A DNA stretch of 22,373 nt from an uncultured Eubacteriales bacterium. Its GTDB lineage: Bacteria > Bacillota > Clostridia > Oscillospirales > Acutalibacteraceae. Positions 15,272-22,373 of this stretch are shown here, one piece after another. A program made the translations under genes and the position numbers. Below the pieces are notes generated by a model. It did not search any database. It saw only the letters and a program-made list of their open reading frames with translations, and had not been told where the DNA came from. The stretch spans positions 1-22,373 of the forward strand of contig CAKSDA010000013.1 in the NCBI GenBank assembly GCA_934444895.1, given 5' to 3'. The stretch's first letter is position 1. Every line of letters starts with the position of its first letter.

Positions 15272-16162
15272 ATGTGGGTTCTATTCGCATTTGGTTCAGC
15301 TATATTTGCCGGACTTACATCAATTCTTGCAAAGTGCGGAATTAAAAAGACTAATTCGGACGCTGCAACAGCTATTCGCACCATTGTAGTGCTTGTATTT
15401 TCATGGCTTATGGTGTTTATCGTAGGTTCCGCTCCAACCGTTTCAAATCTAAGCGTTAAAACATGGGTTTTTCTTGTTTTGTCCGGTCTTGCCACCGGCG
15501 CTTCCTGGTTATGCTATTTCAGAGCATTACAACTGGGAGATGTTAACAAGGTTGTACCTATTGACAAATCATCAACCGTGCTCACCATTTTGTTATCCTT
15601 AATTTTTTTGGGAGAGCCCGTTTCATGGCTCAAAGGAATTGCGATAATTTTAATAGGCGTCGGCACACTGTTTATGATTGAGAAAAAAGATACTTCGTAC
15701 AATCCGGCTGAAAAAGGCGAAAAACCGGAAAACAAAAGCTGGCTTTTATACGCTGTGCTTTCGGCCGTTTTTGCCTCTCTGACCTCCATTTTAGGAAAAG
15801 TTGGTATTGACGGTGTGGAGTCAAATTTAGGAACTGCCATTCGCACCGGTGTTGTTCTTATAATGGCGTGGCTCATAGTTTTTTTAAAAGGAAATCAGCA
15901 CACCATTAAATCAATTCCGAAAAACGAACTTATATTTATATTTTTGTCCGGCCTTGCAACAGGCGGTTCCTGGCTTTGCTACTATAAGGCGTTGCAAGAC
16001 GGCTATGCCGGAGTGGTTGTCCCAATTGACAAACTCAGTATTCTTGTATCCATTGGCTTTTCGGCAATTGTATTCAAAGAGCGCCTTTCAAAAAAAGCTA
16101 CGCTGGGTCTTTTGCTTATTGTAATAGGAACTTTAACCATGCTTATTAAATTGCCGGCATAA
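15272..16162 (+). CDS. EamA/DMT-family permease
   Basis: Protein of 296 residues with ten predicted membrane segments in two homologous halves, the normal architecture of drug/metabolite transporters. The duplication is plain: LSGLATGASWLCYFRALQLG (70-89) and VVPIDKSS in the first half match LSGLATGGSWLCYYKALQDG (226-245) and VVPIDKLS in the second. A hydrophilic loop at about 137-156 joins the halves. Substrates of this family are diverse (amino acids, nucleotides, sugar phosphates) and cannot be read from sequence. The start has only a weak AAGG-type site upstream. The gene is monocistronic, ends before the hairpin at 16252 and is flanked by repeat copies E1 and E2. Confidence 0.9.
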   Translation: MWVLFAFGSAIFAGLTSILAKCGIKKTNSDAATAIRTIVVLVFSWLMVFIVGSAPTVSNLSVKTWVFLVLSGLATGASWLCYFRALQLGDVNKVVPIDKSSTVLTILLSLIFLGEPVSWLKGIAIILIGVGTLFMIEKKDTSYNPAEKGEKPENKSWLLYAVLSAVFASLTSILGKVGIDGVESNLGTAIRTGVVLIMAWLIVFLKGNQHTIKSIPKNELIFIFLSGLATGGSWLCYYKALQDGYAGVVVPIDKLSILVSIGFSAIVFKERLSKKATLGLLLIVIGTLTMLIKLPA

Positions 16163-16251
16163 TAAAATAATGCGGTGATAAATATTTAATAACATCCTTA
16201 ATAAAAGAAATTGTGATGTAAATAAAACTGCCTGCCCTAATAAAAAAGCTG

Positions 16252-16280
16252 AAACCATTAACTAGAAGGTTAATGGTTTT
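16252..16280 (+). terminator. Terminator of the EamA gene
   Basis: Perfect 11-bp stem AAACCATTAAC (16252-16262) / GTTAATGGTTT (16269-16279) with a 6-base loop; T-rich sequence TTTATTATTT follows. The bases between this and 16446 show nothing recognisable. Confidence 0.75.
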
Positions 16281-16446
16281 ATTATTTCCTGCAAATCTTT
16301 TTATTTATCATTGTATATTAATGCCGCTGACAATTCTTTGCTATCTCCGTTTGGTATAAATACCTGACTTTATAATTCTATTTAGTTTAAAAGAAACAGA
16401 AAAAATATATCATTTTGAAATTCGTTTGCAAATTATTACTGTTAGC

Positions 16447-16542
16447 AGTGTTACAGTACTCGGTTGCCGTATTACAAGTGATAAGACAAGAAAAGACGAA
16501 AAATTATTATTTGTAGGCGTGGCGGTACGATCAAAAGCCTAT
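16447..16542 (+). repeat. E2: short copy (96 bp) of the E1 repeat
   Basis: It begins with AGTGTTACAGTACTCG, identical over 16 bases to E1 (14899-14914), and ends with CAAAAGCCTAT (16532-16542), identical over 11 bases to E1 (15177-15187), in the same orientation. The interior is different or deleted; GTAGGCGTG (16513-16521) is the complement of CACGCCTAC in E1 (14922-14930). Its right end supplies the last codons and stop of the minus-strand gene at 16531-16890. Confidence 0.55.
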
Positions 16543-16890
16543 CTTTATTAAAATATATATAGACAGAATTATAGGCGGAATGATTTCATATTTGTTTGTC
16601 GTAACATAATTACATAAAATAACCGAGCAAAAAAGTAATATAGCGACAAAAAGTGATAAAGTATTTAAAAACAGATTTAATTTTACTTTTTTATAGAAAA
16701 ATATGTTGATAATTATATCGCGAACTTCAATTTCTAAAATCAAAATGGGAATCAACATAACAAAAACTGTTATATTGTCCATTGCATTGTAAAAAATATC
16801 ATCTTCCGGTTGCTTTAAAACAAAGTAAAAGCCAGAAGCAACAGTTATAATTATTACGATGCAAAAAATCGTATTAATAACCTTTTTCAT
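16531..16890 (-). CDS. Small four-helix membrane protein of unknown function
   Basis: Protein of 119 residues that I do not recognise. It has a basic start (MKKVIN) and about four hydrophobic segments (around IFCIVIIITVASGFYFVL, ITVFVMLIPILILEI, TLSLFVAILLFCSVILC and IIPPIILSIYILIKIGF), with a charged QPEDD loop after the first and FFYKKVKLN between the second and third. AAAGGGAA precedes the ATG, and a plausible promoter lies upstream (TATAAT at 16931-16926 on the minus strand), supporting a real gene. Its final codons and TGA overlap repeat E2. It stands alone next to the restriction operon on the opposite strand; any link to it is only positional. Confidence 0.6.
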   Translation of the reverse strand: MKKVINTIFCIVIIITVASGFYFVLKQPEDDIFYNAMDNITVFVMLIPILILEIEVRDIIINIFFYKKVKLNLFLNTLSLFVAILLFCSVILCNYVTTNKYEIIPPIILSIYILIKIGF

Positions 16891-17171
16891 TATGTAATTC
16901 CCTTTCAGTTTGTAAAAAATAATTAATTATAATGCGAAATATTTGCCGGTGAATATTGTAAACTTTTAAAAAATAAGCTATACCGCTATTTGTCTTTATG
17001 ACATAAAACGCTTTTTAAATATCGTCCGCCTATATTTAAAATATGTTTTATAGCATTATTGTATCGTTTTTTATTTACAGTATATCTCCTTTACCACATT
17101 CTTTCAAGAATTGTTTTGTCTTTGATTTTGTGGTGCTTTTACATCTATGGTGCCATTCGATATGGTGTCGG

Positions 17172-17200
17172 TTGATATTTTTTTGCATCTGTATTATAAT
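17172..17200 (+). promoter_or_regulatory. Sigma-A promoter of the restriction-modification operon
   Basis: -35 TTGATA (17172-17177), 17-base spacer, -10 TATAAT (17195-17200). Transcription would start near 17207, about 78 bases before the first ATG. The rest of the 16891-17284 gap is AT-rich and otherwise featureless. Confidence 0.8.
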
Positions 17201-17284
17201 TATAATGATTAAGGCTTTATCAGTCATCTTATTACAATACTTTGTGCGCCGTTTTTCGGCCATGGCGTATAACGGAGAGGTTTT

Positions 17285-20152
17285 ATGTTCTATAAAATGA
17301 TAGAAAACAAGTGCAGCGAGTGGTATAACTCAAATGATTGCACTGTTCGCAGTTTAATTGAATATATAGAAAAAACCGGCCAAATGCGGGACGCACAGAT
17401 TGAGGCTATTAAGGTCTATCTGTTTTTAAAAATCCGTTGCGAATGCAAGCCTTTAGAATTTCTGTTCAAACATGGTTTTTTTAATTCTGTCAATTTAAAT
17501 GATATTGAATTATTGTCATCAACCCGCGATTATTTAAACACTAATCCTGCTGCCGCCGCACTGTTTGAATACGCCTGTCTTAAAAACGATAACGGAGATC
17601 AGGTTTCCAAAAGTCTTGAAAAGCAGATTAGAAATGACCCTAAAAGCATAGATTATAATTCATTTTTTAAAAGCGTTTTCTACGGTGTTTCTTACACCGA
17701 TTATCTGTTCAGCCTGCCCATGGGCGCAGGAAAAACATATTTAATGGCAGCATTTATTTATCTTGATTTATACTTTGCTTTTAATGAGCCGAAAAATCCT
17801 GCATTTGCCCATAACTTTATTATCTTTGCCCCATCAGGTCTTAAATCATCCGTTGTGCCAAGCCTTAAAACCATTCAAAATTTTTGCCCGGCGTGGATTA
17901 TTCCCGAACCTGCGGCAAGCGATATTAAACGCATGATTTCATTTGAAGTATTGGATCAAAGCAAAACTGCAAACAAATCAAATAAAATTAAAAATCCGAA
18001 TGTTCAGAAAGTAGCAAGTCACCAGCCGCTTTCCGAGCTTTTCGGTCTGGTTGCTGTAACAAATGCGGAAAAGGTTATTTTAGATAGGATAAAAGAAAAG
18101 AGCGGACAGGTCAAAATGTCTGAGAAAAGCGATGATGAAAAAGACAGGCAAGCAAACGAGCTTCGCAATCTTATAGGGAAATTGCCCTCGCTTTCAATTT
18201 TTATAGATGAGGTTCACCACGCTGTAAGCGATGAAATAAAACTCCGCGCGGTTGTAACAAAATGGGCAAAAAACAACACTGTGAACTCAGTTATAGGCTT
18301 TTCCGGTACACCTTATCTTGAAAAACCGGAAAGGTTTAAAGCTTTGGATTCCCTTTTTGTCGGTACCGCTGAAATCACAAACATCGTTTATTATTATCCT
18401 CTTACCAAAGGGGTCGGTAATTTTCTAAAGCGCCCTGTTGTAAAAATTTCAGACAGTGCAAGCAGCATACATATTATAGAAAAAGGCGTGCGTGAATTTC
18501 TTGACAACTACAAAGATACTGTTTATGGTGGCGGACTTGTTGCAAAGCTCGGCATTTATTGCGGTACAATAGAAAAACTGGAAGAAACGGTTTATCCGCT
18601 GGTATGTAAAATCTGTTCGGAATATGATTTAGAAACGAATGTTATTCTTAAATTTCACAGGGGGAATAAACAGTATCCTAAGCCTGCCGACAGTCAAATG
18701 CAGTTTGACATTCTGGATAAGTCGATTTCAAAAATTCGTATAGTACTTCTTGTGCAGATAGGCAAAGAGGGTTGGGATTGCCGCAGTCTTACCGGAATTA
18801 TCCTGTCTCAGGAGGGCGACTGTCCCACAAACATGGTGCTTCAGACCTCCTGCCGCTGTTTGCGTCAGGTTGTAAACGGAGACCCTGAAACTGCGCTTAT
18901 TTATTTAAACGAAAGCAATGCAGAAAAGCTAAACCGGCAACTTGAGCGGCAACACCATATCACTCTTAAGGAGTTTTCGTCTGCAAACAACGCAAAAATT
19001 CCAATTAAACGCTATAACCGTATGAAGCGCCTAAAAGTGCCTGAAATTGAGTTTTATCAGCTTAAAATCAATTATAATACTATTACCGTTAAAAAATCCG
19101 ACCCTGCAAAAGAAATCGTCTCATCTGCCGATTCGGCGCGCATTGCCGACAGTACCGTTAAAACCACCGATCTTACAATGGACAAAGCCAAAACCGGCAT
19201 AGCCGTTGACAATACCGAATACGGTACAAAGTCAACAACATTTAGTTCCTTTGTATACGAAATTATGAAGGGCGGGTTTAATGCGCCTTCAATCTCTGAT
19301 TTGATGCAGTATGAAGAGCAGCTTAAAACTGTATATCAGAAAATCACATACAAAAAACGTGGTTCCTTATATTTCAGTTCTAAATACGACCGTAACTTGG
19401 TTGAAGCAAATATCAGAAAAGCCTTTTTTGACAAGTTTGATTTTAATACAACCGAGGAATTAATACCGGAAAAAGCCGCTATTTTGAATACTGCAAACTT
19501 TACATCCGAAGTTTATACCGATAAACCGCAAAACTACTATCCCACACAAAATATAGTGGAAAATATTATTAAAGATGATAAAGGAAAGTTAAAACTTGAT
19601 TTCAAAACCGAGAAGGCAATTCGCCTTCTTGAAGAGTCAGGCAATTTTGAGATTGCTAAAACCCTTAAAGAGCAAAATACTTCTCATAAAAATAAAGATC
19701 GTTCATTCCATTATCTGCCTTATCGGACCGACAGCGAATTCGAACAGATTTTTCTGAAAGAAGTACTGTCGTTTGATGAAATTGAAGATCTCGATTTGGA
19801 GGTCTATTATATAGGCGACCGTGCCATGACAGAGTTTAAAATCAAGTGTTATAGGGAAAACGGCGGTAAAATGAATTATGTTGGTATTTACACGCCGGAT
19901 TTTCTTATAGTAAAACGAAAAGACGGTAAAATTTATAAAATACTTATAGTAGAAACAAAGGGCGGAATTTATGCCAACGACCCTGCTTTTAAATACAAGA
20001 AAATATTTATGGAATCAAAGTTTTTAAAACAGAACAACAAAACCTTCGGATATGATCGCTTTGGCTATTTGTATTTAGAGGATACCATGGCAGAAAAAGA
20101 CAGGTTGATAGTCGCCAATAAAAAGATCTGCGAGTTTTTTGGGGAGGAATAA
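17285..20152 (+). CDS. Type III-like restriction enzyme subunit (ResIII helicase with PD-(D/E)XK nuclease)
   Basis: Protein of 955 residues. The helicase core carries Walker A PMGAGKT at 145-151, DEAD-like motif II DEVH at 308-311, motif III SGTP at 340-343, motif V region GKEGWDCRSL at 493-502 and motif VI QTSCRCLR at 520-527. After a long charged middle region, the C-terminus has a nuclease signature: TPDF with Asp872 and, after a strand, VETKGG with Glu890 and Lys892. This is the plan of Res subunits that translocate on DNA and cut when paired with a Mod subunit. ATG 17285 follows GGAGAGG. The methyltransferase gene starts 2 bases after its stop, so the two are one unit; the res-mod order is the reverse of the classical mod-res arrangement. 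Confidence 0.88.
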   Translation: MFYKMIENKCSEWYNSNDCTVRSLIEYIEKTGQMRDAQIEAIKVYLFLKIRCECKPLEFLFKHGFFNSVNLNDIELLSSTRDYLNTNPAAAALFEYACLKNDNGDQVSKSLEKQIRNDPKSIDYNSFFKSVFYGVSYTDYLFSLPMGAGKTYLMAAFIYLDLYFAFNEPKNPAFAHNFIIFAPSGLKSSVVPSLKTIQNFCPAWIIPEPAASDIKRMISFEVLDQSKTANKSNKIKNPNVQKVASHQPLSELFGLVAVTNAEKVILDRIKEKSGQVKMSEKSDDEKDRQANELRNLIGKLPSLSIFIDEVHHAVSDEIKLRAVVTKWAKNNTVNSVIGFSGTPYLEKPERFKALDSLFVGTAEITNIVYYYPLTKGVGNFLKRPVVKISDSASSIHIIEKGVREFLDNYKDTVYGGGLVAKLGIYCGTIEKLEETVYPLVCKICSEYDLETNVILKFHRGNKQYPKPADSQMQFDILDKSISKIRIVLLVQIGKEGWDCRSLTGIILSQEGDCPTNMVLQTSCRCLRQVVNGDPETALIYLNESNAEKLNRQLERQHHITLKEFSSANNAKIPIKRYNRMKRLKVPEIEFYQLKINYNTITVKKSDPAKEIVSSADSARIADSTVKTTDLTMDKAKTGIAVDNTEYGTKSTTFSSFVYEIMKGGFNAPSISDLMQYEEQLKTVYQKITYKKRGSLYFSSKYDRNLVEANIRKAFFDKFDFNTTEELIPEKAAILNTANFTSEVYTDKPQNYYPTQNIVENIIKDDKGKLKLDFKTEKAIRLLEESGNFEIAKTLKEQNTSHKNKDRSFHYLPYRTDSEFEQIFLKEVLSFDEIEDLDLEVYYIGDRAMTEFKIKCYRENGGKMNYVGIYTPDFLIVKRKDGKIYKILIVETKGGIYANDPAFKYKKIFMESKFLKQNNKTFGYDRFGYLYLEDTMAEKDRLIVANKKICEFFGEE

Positions 20153-20154
20153 CA

Positions 20155-21726
20155 ATGCCTATTAAGTATGTACCCTTTATACCTGAGCCGGTGGAAGGGC
20201 AGGCAGTGCTTAGAAATTTCAACAGAATACTTAAATACAAGGGTGCTGACGATGTTGCAATGACCATTAAACGCGGTATGCCTTTGTACGAAATGAAAAA
20301 GCAGGAAACAGTAGGAGAAAATACCGAAAACAATATGGTTATTCGCGGCGAATGTGTTTCAGCCTGCGCCTATCTTAAAGAAAAAGGTATTCAGGTAGAT
20401 CTTGTATATATAGATCCGCCCTTTGCCAGCGGCGCAGATTACGCAAAAAAGGTTTATGTCCGCCGTAATCCCAAAGTTGCAGAAACAATAAAAAAGGCCG
20501 AGCAGGAGCTTGACATTGAAGAATTTAAAGCTTTTGAAGAAAAAATGTACGGAGATGTCTGGGATAAAGAAAAATATCTTAACTGGATGTATGAAAATAT
20601 TATGGCTATTAAATCCGTCATGAGCGAAACTGCGTCCATATATGTTCATCTCGACTGGCATATAGGCCATTATGTAAAAATATTGCTTGATGAAATATTC
20701 GGCGAAGAAAAATTTTTAAATGAAATAATATGGTGTTATAAAGAAAGAGAGTCATCAAAAAATTACTATAACCGTAAACACGATACCATATATTTTTATT
20801 CCAAATCAGATGATTATATATTTAATTATAAAGCGATATGGGAGGAGTACTCCGCCGTTACGCTTAAAAAATTTAAATTCACAGACGAAAACGGTGAAAA
20901 ATACCGTCTGAGATATAAAGACGGCAGAAACGACCCCACCGAGGAATCATGCGATACATACCGCCAATATTTAAAGGACGCTGCCGGAACACTGCCGAGA
21001 GATTGGTTTGAAATGGGCATTGTAAATCAGGCTGCAACCGAAAGAGAAGATTACGCAACCCAAAAGCCTCTGGCGCTTTTGGAGCGTTTTATAAAGGCCT
21101 CTACAAATAAAAACATGCTGGTTGCGGATTTCTTCGGCGGAAGCGGTGTCGCCGCCGTTGCGGCAAATAAACTCGGCCGCAGATTTATACACTGCGATAT
21201 TGGAATCAATTCTATTCAAGTGGCCCGTGACCGCCTTAAGGCTGACGGCGCCGAGTTTGATGTCTTGGAAATCAATGACGGTGTACAGCTTTATCGCAAT
21301 CCCGTTCAGACAATGGACAAAATAAAGTCGCTTATCCCCGGTCTTAAAAGCGAAGCCTCTCTCAGCTCATTTTGGCAGGGAGCAATATCCGACAGCAAAT
21401 ACGGATTGGTTCCGGTATATATTCCTAATCTTGCAGACGGCAGTTCAAAGCTTCTTGACAAGGTTATGATTAACCGAATTATTCATCAGGCTATACCGGA
21501 ACTGGACAGCAGCATAAAAAAAGTCAGGGTTTATTATGTGGATATTACCGACAAAAGCGAAATAGAGCAGTTTATTAAGGAAGATGACAGCACAAATTTG
21601 GAAATTGAACTTTCGGATCTTAAGGTTGTTTTAGATGATGTAGTAATCGGCGACCATGTTGAATTTCATACCGAAAAGCTCACGGAGGAACCAGACAGCG
21701 GATATTCAGTTATAATAGATTTTTAA
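20155..21726 (+). CDS. Type III-like DNA methyltransferase (beta-class N6-adenine/N4-cytosine)
   Basis: Protein of 523 residues. Motif IV DPPF (87-90, in VYIDPPFASGADY) precedes motif X-like ATQKPLALLERFI (301-313) and the AdoMet-binding motif I VADFFGGSG (323-331), the order of beta-class amino-methyltransferases such as type III Mod. The N-terminus (KYVPFIPEPVEGQAVL) and the C-terminal 150 residues lie outside the catalytic core; the stretch around 91-290 probably includes the target recognition region. A strong GGGGAGGA site stands before the ATG, overlapping the end of the upstream res gene. It would protect host DNA and provide specificity to the nuclease. The recognition sequence cannot be inferred. 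Confidence 0.9.
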   Translation: MPIKYVPFIPEPVEGQAVLRNFNRILKYKGADDVAMTIKRGMPLYEMKKQETVGENTENNMVIRGECVSACAYLKEKGIQVDLVYIDPPFASGADYAKKVYVRRNPKVAETIKKAEQELDIEEFKAFEEKMYGDVWDKEKYLNWMYENIMAIKSVMSETASIYVHLDWHIGHYVKILLDEIFGEEKFLNEIIWCYKERESSKNYYNRKHDTIYFYSKSDDYIFNYKAIWEEYSAVTLKKFKFTDENGEKYRLRYKDGRNDPTEESCDTYRQYLKDAAGTLPRDWFEMGIVNQAATEREDYATQKPLALLERFIKASTNKNMLVADFFGGSGVAAVAANKLGRRFIHCDIGINSIQVARDRLKADGAEFDVLEINDGVQLYRNPVQTMDKIKSLIPGLKSEASLSSFWQGAISDSKYGLVPVYIPNLADGSSKLLDKVMINRIIHQAIPELDSSIKKVRVYYVDITDKSEIEQFIKEDDSTNLEIELSDLKVVLDDVVIGDHVEFHTEKLTEEPDSGYSVIIDF

Positions 21727-21734
21727 GCGACCGT

Positions 21735-22046
21735 GTGATTATTAAAATAAAAGAATTCAACGAAAAGGCCAAAGTTGTTTCTTATCTTAATAGGAAAGAA
21801 AAACAAATAGAGATAAGCGAAAACGGTTTGGAACTTGTTGAGTTTTTGAGTGTTGACTGCACCGCAGACAGCGGTGAATGGCATTCCGACAGTGAGATAA
21901 AAATTGATAAAAACGGGTTTGTTATTGTAAACGGAAGCAAAACCAAAAATTTTTGGGATGCCGCGATCCGTTGTGAGAAAAAGCCGCTTCGCCTGAAAAT
22001 TCGCAATATTTGCGGTGATGAAACAATTTGCATAATAAAAGATTAA
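21735..22046 (+). CDS. Unknown 103-residue protein, third gene of the restriction operon
   Basis: I do not recognise this protein. The frame starts at GTG 21735, 8 bases after the methyltransferase stop, without a clear Shine-Dalgarno site, so translation may be coupled. It is hydrophilic, with no signal peptide or membrane segment and alternating short hydrophobic stretches that suggest a mainly beta fold (IIKIKEF, IKIDKNGFVIVNG, PLRLKIRNICGDETICII). Its position before the operon terminator and after mod suggests a role with the restriction system, such as accessory subunit, inhibitor or control protein, but it has no helix-turn-helix I can see. It is real in my judgement from frame length and spacing only. 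Confidence 0.6.
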   Translation: MIIKIKEFNEKAKVVSYLNRKEKQIEISENGLELVEFLSVDCTADSGEWHSDSEIKIDKNGFVIVNGSKTKNFWDAAIRCEKKPLRLKIRNICGDETICIIKD

Positions 22047-22113
22047 TTTTATTCGCTAATATAAACCGGTGTAAAAGCTAACATAAAAATATTTTAAGAA
22101 CTAACATTTAAAA

Positions 22114-22164
22114 TTATAAAAGATACTGCCATAGATATAATGTCTATGGCAGTATCTTTTATAA
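22114..22164. terminator. Bidirectional terminator after the restriction operon
   Basis: A perfect 22-bp stem (22114-22135 with 22143-22164, core GATACTGCCATAGA) around a 7-base loop, with A-rich and T-rich flanks on both sides. It lies between the convergent ends of the restriction operon and the minus-strand gene at 22168. Confidence 0.9.
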
Positions 22165-22167
22165 AAT

Positions 22168-22373
22168 TCAGTGCTTTTCAGTCAAACTATTTTCTTCCTT
22201 TTCCTTTACAAGATAATCCACCATTATTCTTGAGATCAAGTGAAGAGGAAGATTTGACATCATATTATATTGTTTAATAATACTCTGGTTTTTGTTGCGT
22301 GCACCCAAATAAATATGGGAGTACTTTTTTAAAGGCGTATCTTCAATACAAGAACAAGTAACTACTTTGGCAT
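22168..22373 (-). CDS. C-terminal part of a possible RpiR-like SIS-domain protein (5' end outside window)
   Basis: An open minus-strand frame enters from the right edge (first full codon at 22371) and ends at TGA 22170-22168, giving 67 residues. The pattern CIEDTPLKKYSHIYLGA followed by a helix with MMSNLPLHLISRIMVDYLV resembles the end of the SIS domain in MurR/RpiR-type sugar-phosphate regulators (a 'tplakyADivL' strand, then a helix ending in a hydrophobic 'liDyl' run). The N-terminal helix-turn-helix, if any, is outside the window, so the family assignment is weak. It ends 4 bases from the shared terminator hairpin, as a genuine gene end would. Confidence 0.5.
   Translation of the reverse strand, partial: AKVVTCSCIEDTPLKKYSHIYLGARNKNQSIIKQYNMMSNLPLHLISRIMVDYLVKEKEENSLTEKH

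Noticed and set aside
17043..17300. An 85-codon hydrophobic frame just before the restriction gene
   Set aside because: It spans the strong promoter at 17172-17200, has no ribosome site and overlaps the start of the real gene.

Overview
This looks like the chromosome of a low-GC Gram-positive of the Clostridia, most likely Oscillospiraceae/Ruminococcaceae. The evidence is AT-rich DNA with purine-rich Shine-Dalgarno sites (GGAGG), near-consensus sigma-A promoters, the Firmicutes gene run rplS-lepB-rbgA-rnhB-yraN, a class B sortase, and a secreted protein with a type I dockerin, typical of cellulosome- or amylosome-like gut and rumen bacteria. The species is not identified. GC content and codon use were judged by eye, not computed.

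Left part, minus strand (1-5960). A housekeeping operon runs leftward from a promoter at 3220-3248: rplS behind a probable L19 leader and followed by a terminator, then lepB, rbgA, rnhB and a yraN that leaves the window. To its right lies a cell-envelope block: a class B sortase and a LytR-CpsA-Psr (LCP) protein overlapping by 17 bases behind a perfect-consensus promoter, then a small secreted protein with a PRTG-type sorting signal that is a plausible substrate of that sortase.

Middle, mostly plus strand (5960-16300). A dockerin-bearing transglutaminase-like exoprotein is transcribed away from the sortase substrate. Next comes a two-gene ABC exporter of the MacB/FtsX type whose permease carries a very long Ser/Asn-rich extracellular insert. 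A LacX-type aldose 1-epimerase lies on the minus strand. Then mgtE, a Mg2+ channel/transporter with CBS domains, sits behind a leader of about 240 nt. That leader holds a 35-codon upstream ORF and a hairpin that is both terminator-shaped and hides the mgtE ribosome site. tRNA-Leu(GAG) with its own consensus promoter and terminator follows, then a DMT/EamA permease flanked by two copies of a short repeat family.

Right part (16400-22373). A small four-helix membrane protein on the minus strand is followed by a plus-strand restriction-modification operon with a consensus-like promoter: a ResIII helicase-nuclease, a beta-class DNA methyltransferase starting 2 bases later, and a 103-residue protein of unknown function. 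A 22-bp hairpin terminator closes it. The window ends in the 3' part of a minus-strand gene that may encode an RpiR-like SIS domain.

The observations most worth following are the mgtE leader, the E1/E2 repeat family around the EamA gene, the res-mod-orphan operon, and the surface block (sortase, its candidate substrate, and the dockerin-transglutaminase).
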